Of a stretch of DNA of 12,403 nt, positions 1 through 7,942 are shown piece by piece; the first letter of the stretch is position 1, and the number at the start of each line of letters is the position of its first letter. Location of the stretch: positions 1-12,403 of the forward strand of contig JALKBU010001339.1 in NCBI GenBank assembly GCA_023091735.1. The letters run 5' to 3'. The position numbers were made by a program, and so were the translations under genes. Under the pieces are notes generated by a model. That model was given only the letters and a program-made list of their open reading frames with translations, was not told the origin of the DNA and ran no database searches. The stretch is from Trichomonas tenax (taxonomy: Eukaryota > Parabasalia > Trichomonadida > Trichomonadidae).

Positions 1-100
1 ACCTATTGACACTTTTCCATTTTTTCCCGCCCAAACATGTCACTTTCCTTTATTTCGACATTCTGACTTTACATGTCAAAAAAGTTGCATGTCAGAAAAG
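1..100. promoter_or_regulatory. Candidate upstream control region with CATGTCA repeats and an E2F-like site
   Basis: The 237 bases before the LRR stop codon hold no ORF. The first 100 carry three exact CATGTCA copies (36-42, 72-78, 88-94), one TTGACA (6-11), and TTTCCCGC at 23-30, which fits the E2F consensus TTTSSCGC. The two later CATGTCA copies are followed by A-rich runs. The block lies 3' of the minus-strand LRR gene, so if it is a promoter it probably serves a gene to the left of the window. The same TGTCA core is clustered at 2993-3245. Function is inferred only from motif density. Confidence 0.35.
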
Positions 101-237
101 CACGTTGTTCTATTTTGTCCCAGTCCCCTTTATCCCGTGACTTTAGTTTAAACTCGCACAAAATCATATTTTTATTTCTTTAAAATATGTTATTAATAAA
201 CTAAATATTTAATATAACAAACATTATAATTATATAA

Positions 238-2499
238 TTACATTTGATTCATATCATCTTCATCTTCTCCAAGATTTTCTGGTACATTCTCATGAGCTTT
301 GTCAGGATTATTGATTCCTTGTGCATCATATTCATACTCGTTTTCACAGCCTTTAGCATCTGTGAATATCCTGTTTTGAACATTAGCCAAAATTTTCTTG
401 AATGCCTCAAAATCAAAGGTCACATGCTCGGGATCATTAATATAATTGATGTAATCTTTGGTAACATGATTAATCATGTAATTCAGTCTTTCATCAAGCG
501 TTGTTAACCTCTTCTTCTTGTCGAGAGTGATAAAATAGTCTTTGAGCTCGGGTCCAAGGCGCTGAGGATTGATTCCTAATACAAACATATCTTCCGTTGG
601 TACATCACATTGCATGATATTATCACTTACAGCAATTTGTTTCCAGAGGTCAAAGAATGATTGTGGAGTGTGTGGCCTCCATCCATCGGCGCCAATTTCA
701 ACTAATGATTTCATCTTTCTGATTAACTCTGTGTATCCATCCATTCCAGTGTCACCAGCGTTCTTGCATGAAATATTCAATCTCTTCATTTCGAGATCGC
801 TGAGAGATTCCATGAATTGCAAGAAAACTGTTGTTTGGAACTTTCCACTCATGTCAAGTCCCTTAATTGGAACTAAATGCAAAAGTTGAGCCAAATATGT
901 CAAGAAAAGCGTTGTATCACCTAAAGTGATTTCTTTGAATGACAAGAGGCGACAATTCTTCTGTGTGAACAGCATTGCAAAGAAGAATCTCATTGGTTGC
1001 TTTGGAATGAAGTTTCCACTCCAATCAATTTCACTGAAGTTTGGCTTCATTCTGTTGTAATCAAGTTGACTTAATATTTCATACGATTCTCCTTTGAGAA
1101 CTATTTCACATGCTTGGAGTATATATGGGACGTCTACATCCTTATACAACAAAAATTCGAGCATTGTCTTGAACGTTGTTTCAGTGAAAGATGAATACGA
1201 TAAATTCAACATCAAAAGAGACTTTGGAAGCTCCAAATCGAATGGAACGTCTGTTTTGAACTGAACGTGTGTTAAGCACAATGCCCTAAGTTTTGTATTT
1301 GATGAGCAAACAGCCTTCAGCAAATGGGTTGCATCAATATCAAGGCAGGCACGAACAGTCAATGAGATAAGATTTGTTGTGAATCCAAGAAGTCTCGTGA
1401 TATCGAAAAATGGGAATGGTTTCATTGTAACTCTAACGAGATAAAGATACCTGACTCCACATGCTGAAGGGGACTCAGAAAAACATGTAACAATGTCTCC
1501 AAACTCCTGTGGTCTTAAAACACATGATGCGATAATAATTTCATCCATCGGAGTTGGAATCATTGGAGAATTATACAACATTTGATAAATGACTTTTCCG
1601 CATGATCTAATGAACCAATAACGCTTAACACTCGTTTTTTCGATCTGTTCCAGCTCCAACTTGAAAGATTTCTTTTCAGAATAATCTGAAAATGCGATTC
1701 TTTGAACGTGTTGCGAATTTTGCATTATAGCAGTCAATAGCTGTGACATTTTGGACAGTGTACAGCTCTGAAAACAAACTGTGGATACATTTGGGTCCCA
1801 TCCGATAGCGTGGCCGAATGGAACAACAAAATTTCCAGGATGGAACCTTGGACCAATAACGAGCATGCTTTTGCCGCCTTCTTCGAATTTCGAAAAATAA
1901 TCAAATGCTTCGATATGTTTTCCTACTTGATCGTAATAGTGTGTTAAAAACAGTGCTCTGTGCCTCAGAGCATCGAATGGACGTGTAGTGACTTGGTAAT
2001 TTGGTAATTGGATATCTGTAGAAATTTTCATGAAACTGAAATCTTTAACTCCTAAAGTACATTCGGAATAAATAGATAAAATAGCGCAGGCTATTTCAAC
2101 TATATCTGGTGCTTTTAATTGCAAAGCCGATTTTTTAAATGATAAAGTTATAATATTTGATTTCAAATCGAATTTTCGACATTTTAACAAACTGTAGCGA
2201 TTTGTGTGTTCAATATTGCCGAACATTGAGGTTTTAAATATGTAAATTGATCCATATGTTGCTAAAATCAATCCATTTGTAAATTTTTCATCAGAATTCT
2301 CTATAAACTCGATCTTAGCTGATAAAATTGGTTTCTCTCCTTCAATGAAAATACTTTTCATCATTGTCTGAAGTAGGTTATCATTGACTGAGAGATAAGC
2401 TTTATCCATTAAAAAATTGAAATCGGGGAAAAATTCTTTGAGGTATGTGAAACACATCGAGAAAAATGAATGATTGCAATGGCAAAATAGCCTGTTCAT
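238..2499 (-). CDS. CARMIL-like PH/leucine-rich repeat protein
   Basis: A 753-residue protein if begun at the first ATG (2499). The open frame extends 45 nt further upstream to 2544, but only a GTG lies there, with an in-frame stop just above it, so ATG 2499 is preferred for a eukaryote. Around residues 45-145 is a compact beta-rich stretch with the look of a PH-like domain, as in CARMIL (capping protein, Arp2/3, myosin I linker). Irregular leucine-rich repeats run from about residue 340 to 610, for example LISLTV near 375, LMLNLSYSSF near 429, KGLDMSG near 548 and MKRLNIS near 568. A basic linker (DKKKR) and a very acidic tail (EDEDD) follow. No signal peptide or membrane segment is evident. 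CARMIL relatives act at the leading edge on actin capping; I see no capping-protein-binding motif, so the role is inferred. It diverges from the LIM gene. The LRR/PH assignment is fairly secure, the exact family less so. Confidence 0.8.
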   Translation of the reverse strand: MNRLFCHCNHSFFSMCFTYLKEFFPDFNFLMDKAYLSVNDNLLQTMMKSIFIEGEKPILSAKIEFIENSDEKFTNGLILATYGSIYIFKTSMFGNIEHTNRYSLLKCRKFDLKSNIITLSFKKSALQLKAPDIVEIACAILSIYSECTLGVKDFSFMKISTDIQLPNYQVTTRPFDALRHRALFLTHYYDQVGKHIEAFDYFSKFEEGGKSMLVIGPRFHPGNFVVPFGHAIGWDPNVSTVCFQSCTLSKMSQLLTAIMQNSQHVQRIAFSDYSEKKSFKLELEQIEKTSVKRYWFIRSCGKVIYQMLYNSPMIPTPMDEIIIASCVLRPQEFGDIVTCFSESPSACGVRYLYLVRVTMKPFPFFDITRLLGFTTNLISLTVRACLDIDATHLLKAVCSSNTKLRALCLTHVQFKTDVPFDLELPKSLLMLNLSYSSFTETTFKTMLEFLLYKDVDVPYILQACEIVLKGESYEILSQLDYNRMKPNFSEIDWSGNFIPKQPMRFFFAMLFTQKNCRLLSFKEITLGDTTLFLTYLAQLLHLVPIKGLDMSGKFQTTVFLQFMESLSDLEMKRLNISCKNAGDTGMDGYTELIRKMKSLVEIGADGWRPHTPQSFFDLWKQIAVSDNIMQCDVPTEDMFVLGINPQRLGPELKDYFITLDKKKRLTTLDERLNYMINHVTKDYINYINDPEHVTFDFEAFKKILANVQNRIFTDAKGCENEYEYDAQGINNPDKAHENVPENLGEDEDDMNQM

Positions 2500-2514
2500 A
2501 TACAAAAAGTAGAT

Positions 2515-2519
2515 TATGA
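2515..2519 (-). promoter_or_regulatory. Candidate initiator element for the LRR gene
   Basis: On the minus strand the sequence reads TTCATAATCT, with a TCATA core and the presumptive +1 A at 2517, 18 nt before the ATG at 2499. Trichomonad class II genes typically have a TCA-type Inr within about 20 nt of the start codon. The placement supports the ATG at 2499 over the upstream GTG, but the motif is short and will occur often in AT-rich DNA. Confidence 0.35.
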
Positions 2520-2992
2520 AATCTTCTTGTGATATATTTTTCACTTTTCATATGAAATATTTGATGTAAATACTTTATCGATACGAATTGCGACTTCCTT
2601 TTGAACAGATAATAATTTTCGATTTTGAAAAATTAATGAAATCTTCATAAAATATCAATTTCTATCTCTAAAAATAGACAAATTTCGAATCTGAATTTAG
2701 AAATGTTTTAAATAATAGATGCTTATTAGTATGTGATTGTTGTGCTAGATTTTGGAAGTAATTTTTTTTTATAACGAATATATCATGAGTAGATTGATAA
2801 CCATATAGATGTTGATCCGTGTAGTTTATCAGTAAGTGACATTTCCTCAAAATGCGTTTTTGATATTCATCGAACAATTAACAAATCATTGAAATCATCG
2901 AAATCTCCATGAATTTCGTTCCATATGGTCATGTTATATCTGTGTGCTTCATCAAATTAAGTTTGATTAATCATTTCACAAATTTTGCCAAA

Positions 2993-3245
2993 CGTCAAAA
3001 AGAAAAAATAAAATTGTCAAATTCATAAACAAAAATCACTATTGAAACAAAATATCCGACTAATGGATATAATTTTCCATATCTTATTTAAGTTTTTGTC
3101 AATAAATTATTCTGTCAAAAGTTAAAATTCGAATGTCAAAAAACAAAAACAATTTTCTAATAAAATTCGAATTTGCTATGGATAGATTATGCAAATATTA
3201 GATAATTTTGTGTTTTGACGTTTGTCAGAAAACAATATTTTGACA
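2993..3245. promoter_or_regulatory. TGTCA/TGACA motif cluster in the divergent LRR/LIM spacer
   Basis: The 899-bp spacer between the two divergent genes has no supported gene. It contains CGTCAAAA (2993-3000), TTGTCAA (3014-3020 and 3096-3102), TGTCAAAA (3113-3120 and 3134-3141), and, in the other orientation, TTTTGACG (3213-3220) and TTTTGACA (3238-3245). TTGTCAG lies at 3222-3228. TGAC (3216-3219) and GTCA (3224-3227) form an inverted pair four bases apart, like a dimer site. The cluster ends about 155 bases before the LIM ATG. I infer a regulatory array for the LIM gene, the LRR gene or both; the binding factor is unknown. Confidence 0.45.
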
Positions 3246-3357
3246 CATCGAAAATTTTATTTTTCAAACTTAAATGAAATCACGAATATGGGATGTCTGA
3301 AGTATTGAACTTCTATTTTCATCAAAATATTGCGAAAATCTTTTTGTCTCTGAAAAA

Positions 3358-3372
3358 ATGATGAGTTTTTGA
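3358..3372 (+). promoter_or_regulatory. Possible upstream ORF in the LIM gene leader
   Basis: Tandem ATG codons at 3358 and 3361 open a five-codon frame (MMSF, then TGA at 3370-3372) that closes 26 nt before the LIM ATG. It matters only if transcription starts upstream of 3358. A TCATC initiator-like site lies near 3319-3323, which would place the uORF in the leader. Trichomonad leaders are usually much shorter, so the start may lie downstream and the uORF may be untranscribed. Confidence 0.25.
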
Positions 3373-3398
3373 GAAGCGAATTTTTTTAGATAAATAAA

Positions 3399-5459
3399 AT
3401 GAGCGGATTACCACCACCACCAGGCGGTATGGGAGGACTTCCACCACCTCCAATGTCAACAGGATTAGGATCTAACCGCGGAGTTCCACCATTAAGCACA
3501 GGATTACCGCCACCTCCAGGAGGAATGGGTGGATTGCCTCCTCCTCCAGGCGGATTACCGCCACCACCGGGAGGCCAGTTTGGATCCGGCAGACTCGGAA
3601 CAAATTTACCACCACCACCGGGCGGAATGGGAGGACTTCCACCACCTCCAGGCGGTTCTACCGGCGGATTGCCACCTCCACCTGGAGGATCAACAGGAGG
3701 ATTACCTCCACCACCGCCAGCAAGCAATTTCAACTCAGGCAGAGGCTTAGGAACGACATTACCACCACCACCAGGCGGCGCTGGAGGATTACCCCCGCCA
3801 CCAGGAGGATTGGGAGGTTTACCACCACCTCCAGGAGGTGCTGGCGGCTTACCACCTCCACCAGGAGGAATTCAGCAATCAGGTAGCCTTCCACCACCAC
3901 CGATGTCTACAGGCTTGAACTCTGGAAGAGGTCTCACACCACTTTCCACAGGCTTACCTCCACCAGGTGCCGGTGGTTTGCCACCACCTCCAGGAGGCTC
4001 TGGTTTGCCTCCACCACCAGGAGGTGCTCCACCAATGAGCCAGTTCTCTTCAGGCAGAATGCCGCCGCCACCAGGTGCTGGATTACCACCACCACCAGCT
4101 TCTGGTGTTGGTATGCCTCCACCCCCAATGTCAAACTTCCATTCTGGAAGAATGCCAACATCTATCGGCATGCCACCTCCACCAGTTTCTGCTGCTCCTC
4201 CGGGATTCGCTGGCCCAGGTGCTCCACCACCACCACCAATGTCCTCGATGAACTTCCAGTCTCAGATGGCATTCCAGTCCAATATGATGGGTCCACCACC
4301 AATGTCAACAATGGGTCCAATGGGTGGCCCACGTATGGCTTCTCCAGCACCAACAATCTCTCTAAAGGATGACTTAGGTCCAGAATCTTCACTCCTTAAG
4401 ACATGCAAGGAATGCTCCAAGCCATGCAAGGACAAGTACATCTTCGCTTTCGGTAACTGCTATTGCCCAGGATGCCTCATGTGCGGCATGCCAGGATGCC
4501 AGAAGCCTCTTTCTCCACCAGAGTGCATCATGTACAAGGAGAAGCCAATCTGCTTCCAGTGCGCTAAGGTCAATGGTAAGCTCAACCGCTGCCCGGTTTG
4601 CCAGGACTTCTTGACAAACGTCGAAGAAACAGTCACATTAAGAGACTTGAACTTGACAATCCACGCAGACTGCCTCAGATGCTGCGAGTGCTCTTGCAAG
4701 CTTCAGCCATCCAACTATCAGGTCATCAAAGACCAGATCTGCTGTGAGTCATGCAAACACACAGCTCAACAGAGAGCTTGCAAGGAATGCCAGGAACCAA
4801 TTCTCGGCAGATTCGTTTTTGATCGTTCTCACTACTTCCACATCGACTGCTTCAAGTGCTCTGAGTGCGACAAGCAGCTGAACGGTAAGAACTTCGTCGT
4901 TCACCACAACAGGTACTACTGCCCAGAACAGGGTATCAGATACCTCAAAACATGCTCATACTGCAAGACAGAAATCTCCATCGCCGAAGTTTCCAAGATC
5001 AGATGGCAGAACAAGTGGTTCCACAAGAGATGCTTCTGCTGCAGAATCTGCGGCTGCCAGCTCGAAACAAAGGATGCTATCTGCTGCCACAACAGACCAC
5101 ACTGCAAGCGTTGCTTCGATCAGAGAGTTAAGGATGGAGATGTGACAGAGTCTGGAAGAACACCATCTAACCATGAGCACGAGCACAAGCCATCAGTTTC
5201 AAGACAACAGCGTGAGAGATTCATGAAGAAGTTTGGTGATGATAAGTTTAGAATGCCTAAATATGCTAACGAGGAAGAAAAGGGCGATGATTCTGATTCT
5301 GGAAGTAACCATAAGTCTAAGCACTCTAACACGAGAGGATCTGGATCTGGACATTCAAGCAAGAGAGGACATGAAAGCCATAGAGGCCATGATGATTCTT
5401 CTAGTGATGATAGTAGCGAAAAGCATAAGAGCCATAGGTCACACAGGTCCAACCATTAA
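3399..5459 (+). CDS. Polyproline-rich protein with four LIM domains
   Basis: A 686-residue protein in three parts. Residues 1-322 are low-complexity Pro/Gly with 13 LPPPPGG units plus variants, resembling formin FH1 or VASP polyproline that recruits profilin, SH3, WW or EVH1 partners. Four zinc-binding LIM domains follow: LIM1 about 336-388, LIM2 398-452, LIM3 461-511, LIM4 519-572. LIM2 (HADC-LR-C-CE-C), LIM3 (HIDC-FK-C-SE-C) and LIM4 (HKRC-FC-C-RI-C) show the H-x2-C-x2-C-x2-C core. LIM1 has Cys in place of that His and a longer last spacing. LIM3 ends C508-x2-Q511, lacking a normal last ligand. The tail (about 575-686) is rich in Ser, His, Lys and Asp. The LIM half uses many C-ending codons and AAG for lysine, suggesting high expression. 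The ATG opens immediately at the repeat. It is probably a cytoplasmic actin scaffold, inferred from the architecture. LIM identification is secure. Confidence 0.93.
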   Translation: MSGLPPPPGGMGGLPPPPMSTGLGSNRGVPPLSTGLPPPPGGMGGLPPPPGGLPPPPGGQFGSGRLGTNLPPPPGGMGGLPPPPGGSTGGLPPPPGGSTGGLPPPPPASNFNSGRGLGTTLPPPPGGAGGLPPPPGGLGGLPPPPGGAGGLPPPPGGIQQSGSLPPPPMSTGLNSGRGLTPLSTGLPPPGAGGLPPPPGGSGLPPPPGGAPPMSQFSSGRMPPPPGAGLPPPPASGVGMPPPPMSNFHSGRMPTSIGMPPPPVSAAPPGFAGPGAPPPPPMSSMNFQSQMAFQSNMMGPPPMSTMGPMGGPRMASPAPTISLKDDLGPESSLLKTCKECSKPCKDKYIFAFGNCYCPGCLMCGMPGCQKPLSPPECIMYKEKPICFQCAKVNGKLNRCPVCQDFLTNVEETVTLRDLNLTIHADCLRCCECSCKLQPSNYQVIKDQICCESCKHTAQQRACKECQEPILGRFVFDRSHYFHIDCFKCSECDKQLNGKNFVVHHNRYYCPEQGIRYLKTCSYCKTEISIAEVSKIRWQNKWFHKRCFCCRICGCQLETKDAICCHNRPHCKRCFDQRVKDGDVTESGRTPSNHEHEHKPSVSRQQRERFMKKFGDDKFRMPKYANEEEKGDDSDSGSNHKSKHSNTRGSGSGHSSKRGHESHRGHDDSSSDDSSEKHKSHRSHRSNH
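3408..4245 (+). repeat. In-frame GLPPPPGG minisatellite-like coding repeat
   Basis: The DNA is a degenerate in-frame repeat of ttaccaccaccaccaggagg-type units encoding LPPPPGG, broken by spacers containing (S/N)GR or SNR. A longer super-repeat occurs twice: LPPPPMSTGL, an Arg, then PLSTGLPPP, around residues 14-40 and 164-189. Synonymous positions vary between units, so the protein pattern rather than the DNA has been conserved. Open frames on the opposite strand and in other frames here are side effects of this repeat. Confidence 0.85.
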
Positions 5460-6026
5460 ACTCATGCGTTAGTAAATATTTTAATTTAGCGATTGATTAA
5501 TTAACCAAGCATTTTTAATTTTTTAAATCAGATTAGATATTAATTTAATTTGAACTTTCTTTTAATCTTAATTAGGGACGGCTTCGAACAGCTTCTCAGT
5601 GGCATATAGAAAATTACAAAGAAAATCTTTTATATCAATAATTATAATTATTTTGGTTTCGATTTACAATATCTAAACATAATTTCAGAAATTTCGGAGC
5701 AAACACAATGTATATACATTACAGTCTTAGAAGTTAATAGTAATTTCGGTTTTAAAAAGGCCAAAATCAACTAAATAGGACTCATTATTGTAACATATTA
5801 ATGTATTTTATATTATAATAGATATAATGCATAAGCTGCACCTACTCATCACAGTGAAGACATTGTAAAATGCGTAAATCATCAATTTGCCATGCTTAAC
5901 AATTTTCAATATTCGTAACATGTTAATATAATGGATAATCGTAACACATAGGTTATAAGTAATGTAAATATGATGCATATAGATAGTTTTAACGTAATGA
6001 TATAAATAAAATAAATTGTTGTGTGA
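5457..6026. other. Convergent 3' spacer, with UAAA signal overlapping the LIM stop
   Basis: The LIM stop codon is followed by A, giving TAAA at 5457-5460, the trichomonad-type poly(A) signal that often includes the stop codon. The rest of the ~570-bp spacer to the thiamine pyrophosphokinase stop is AT-rich with no ORF and no recognisable RNA gene. It has two near-identical GTAACATRTTAAT stretches about 125 bp apart (near 5790 and 5916), of unknown meaning. Confidence 0.4.
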
Positions 6027-6740
6027 TTATTTCTTCAATTTTCTCGCAAATGGGTTCTGATGGATTTGGCATGTGAACAGTACTGGATCTGTCGTATCAA
6101 TCAAGATCTTTGACGAAATCATTTGGTTGTTTGCGGAAATATTTCGTCCTAATTCGAGAGAACCGTTGAGATTGTTCTTTAATCCGGATGTTCTGATGTT
6201 TGCGACAGGATTTGCGAGCGGAAGAAGGCTGCATTTGCCTGTTGTCCATGAAAATGGAACATCGATTCCTTTATTTTCTGGTTTTATCCATGTCATTATG
6301 TTTGTAGAGTCCAAAAGGAAGATCGGAGCACCTTTTGCCCATAATGCAGCGTTCAAAACCCCTGCAGTGTGATCAAATCTTCCTCCGTATCCACCCATGA
6401 CGATAATAGGATCAGCATGTTCCCTTTCGATCACCAGATTGATTGTCTTCTGGACATCGCAGAAATCTTGGTTCATCGTTAAAATGAATTTTGAGCCTCT
6501 TTCTTCCATTAATTTGCGTATTTCTGGTTTGACACTGTCGAAGTCGCCGCCAACAAAGTCGGGGACTTTGTAGTTGTTCACTTTGAGGTCTGTAAAGTAT
6601 TTATGAATTCTATTTACGCCTCCATCAGCGGCAACGCGTGTCTTGGCCATGTCCCAGACATTGCCGAAGAAGTGAGGAAACGTAAAGTTCAGCGCTAAAG
6701 CCGTGAAAGGCTTATTTGGCGAAATTGGAAATCTTAACAT
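6027..6740 (-). CDS. Thiamine pyrophosphokinase (EC 2.7.6.2)
   Basis: A 237-residue protein that transfers diphosphate from ATP to thiamine, giving thiamine diphosphate in the cytosol. Family landmarks appear in order: ADGGVNR near 38-44; GGDFDSV near 64-70, the acidic Mg-nucleotide site; QDFCDVQKT near 90-98, matching the usual D-x2-K region; GGYGGRFDHT near 116-125, matching the family GGRxDH motif; TGKCSLLPL and a later SANNQMIS segment from the C-terminal thiamine-binding sandwich domain. Length is normal for a single-domain eukaryotic enzyme. No signal peptide is clear. The ATG at 6740 sits 11 nt after an initiator-like TCATT. The gene is convergent with the LIM gene and is not functionally linked to its neighbours. 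Trichomonads are thought to depend on salvaged thiamine, so this enzyme would be the key activation step. Confidence 0.93.
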   Translation of the reverse strand: MLRFPISPNKPFTALALNFTFPHFFGNVWDMAKTRVAADGGVNRIHKYFTDLKVNNYKVPDFVGGDFDSVKPEIRKLMEERGSKFILTMNQDFCDVQKTINLVIEREHADPIIVMGGYGGRFDHTAGVLNAALWAKGAPIFLLDSTNIMTWIKPENKGIDVPFSWTTGKCSLLPLANPVANIRTSGLKNNLNGSLELGRNISANNQMISSKILIDTTDPVLFTCQIHQNPFARKLKK

Positions 6741-6748
6741 CGTATAAA

Positions 6749-6753
6749 AATGA
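6749..6753 (-). promoter_or_regulatory. Initiator (Inr) of the thiamine pyrophosphokinase gene
   Basis: The minus strand reads TTTTCATTTTTATACG before the ATG at 6740. The TCATT core with presumptive +1 A at 6751 matches the parabasalid Inr (TCA, pyrimidine, T/A) and gives an 11-nt leader, typical for these organisms. Confidence 0.6.
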
Positions 6754-7268
6754 AAATTTGGGACTATAAACTAAAAATCTTATATTGCATCATGTAGAGA
6801 ATCGAAAATATCTAAAATTTTTGTTCATTAGTAATAAAAAGTGACGGATATAATCAATTTTAAAATCTTTGTAATGAAAAGTGGGATTATTTTTGGCATG
6901 TAATATTTTTACACGTCATGGTAATTTTTTACATATTTTCAAAAACTAAATAATGAAATTCCACATATCAACTAATGAATAAATTTCAAAAAAAATCCAA
7001 TCAATTGTCTAGAATTTAATCAATTGAATTACAAAATTTTGAATTATGTTCAAAATAGAAGCTTAGGACTTTGCAGTCATGTGCGTGACTCTTATTTTGA
7101 ATAATTACAATTTTGAAATTTTAGCTATTTTCAAATCTTCAATACCAATCGAAATGCTTCTAATGAATGCACTGAATACCAGCAGGTCATTTGTGTTGCA
7201 AGATTTTTGAAATTTTTATAATGTCTGGAAAACTTTTTTTGAACAATTTTTTCACAAAATAATCCTTC
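6754..7268. other. AT-rich spacer without a supported gene
   Basis: About 500 bases between the thiamine pyrophosphokinase promoter and the tail-like pseudogene. No ORF of useful length is present and I see no tRNA-like fold. Stop-interrupted stretches after about 7140 (a short open run at 7155-7211) may be the decayed N-terminal part of the neighbouring pseudogene, but similarity cannot be shown by eye. Confidence 0.4.
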
Positions 7269-7709
7269 ATGTGCCATCCAGTGGGCTCTATTCATTTGAC
7301 AATGACTGAATACAATCCATCAACATACCTTGGCGGAATTTGGGTGCAAATCATTGATAAATTCATTTTATTGCTCCAACTCTTCGATGAAAACAGGTTT
7401 TCAATCAAAAATTTCTGTAGCAAACCTTCCAGACCATTATCACAGTTTTTCAGGGTCGACTAACTCCAATGGTTCTCATACTCATAGAATCAAGAATCGA
7501 GGATATAGGGTATGCAAGCATAGTGAAAAGTAAGTCATGAGCCGATTTCAAATTTTCGATGATCCTGAAGATACTATGGATTGACAACTACATCTGATGG
7601 ATCACACTATCATTCATTTAGTGGTAAAACATCTCAAACGATTGGAATCCAAAATGCTGATTTTTTGCCTCCTTACATCACAGCTTATGCATGGTATTGT
7701 ATTGAATAA
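7269..7709 (+). pseudogene. Frameshifted phage tail/baseplate-like protein remnant
   Basis: Three conserved blocks lie in order in shifting frames. Frame from 7269: PVGSIHLTM then NPSTYLGGIWVQI, the classic PVGSI...P..Y/FGG.W signature of tail-fibre or gp10-like baseplate C-terminal domains. A second frame continues after about 7370 with ANLPDHYHSFSGST and GSHTH, the usual NxPxHxH plus His-rich segment. From 7572, back in the first frame, come SDGSHYHSFSG and FLPPYITAYAWYCIE, ending at TAA 7707-7709; the LPPY...WY end is typical. At least two frameshifts and intervening stops make it non-functional. Such proteins occur in phages and some large DNA viruses; here it probably derives from a virus-like mobile element of the protist. 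It lies 233 bp outside the polymerase element, so it may belong to a different, older insertion. Confidence 0.75.
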
Positions 7710-7942
7710 ATATTTGAGTTTAAATTTAGATTATTTAATGTTATTGCAACATGAAGATGTAACAGCAGAAAAATAAAGTTCACGTTTTGAAAAAAATTAT
7801 GCAAATACTTTTGTATCATTCATTGAGAAAACAAAAGTATAACCTCCTTTATTCCAAGCAAAGGAAAAACTTCTTCGCGTAATATCAAAAGACAATGAAC
7901 AGGTTGTTGATAATTCAAAAAAGTGAAATCATTCATGATATC
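7710..7942. other. Short spacer between tail-like remnant and the TIR element
   Basis: AT-rich, with no gene I can support. A minus-strand ORF that reads through here continues into the terminal inverted repeat and is not credible. The stretch ends with ATTCATGATATC directly before the element; ATTCAT recurs right after the other end. Confidence 0.4.
7931..7936 (+). repeat. Candidate target-site duplication, left copy (ATTCAT)
   Basis: ATTCAT at 7931-7936 is repeated at 11649-11654, directly abutting the right terminus. Polintons make short target duplications of about 6 bp. On the left, six extra bases (GATATC) separate it from the repeat start, so either the match is chance or the left end was altered after insertion. 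Confidence 0.35.

Noticed and set aside
2500..2544. N-terminal extension of the LRR protein to a GTG at 2544
   Set aside because: Nuclear eukaryotic genes rarely start at GTG. A stop lies two codons upstream, and an ATG at 2499 has an initiator-like site at a suitable distance.
2668..2877. 69-codon minus-strand ORF in the LRR/LIM spacer
   Set aside because: It starts at TTG with a stop just upstream and contains no ATG. No family is recognised. Treated as chance, though a decayed fragment is possible.
3399..4300. Non-coding satellite or CRISPR-like array
   Set aside because: The repeat keeps one open frame with synonymous variation and leads straight into LIM domains. No CRISPR array occurs anywhere in the window.
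3386..5472. Several long ORFs overlapping the LIM gene on both strands
   Set aside because: They are shadows of the GGN/CCN-rich repeat and biased codons. Their translations are low-complexity or show no domain, whereas the main frame has four LIM domains.
5460..7260. tRNA or other structured RNA in the spacers
   Set aside because: I looked for a GTTCRAnYC T-loop and paired acceptor arms and found no convincing set.
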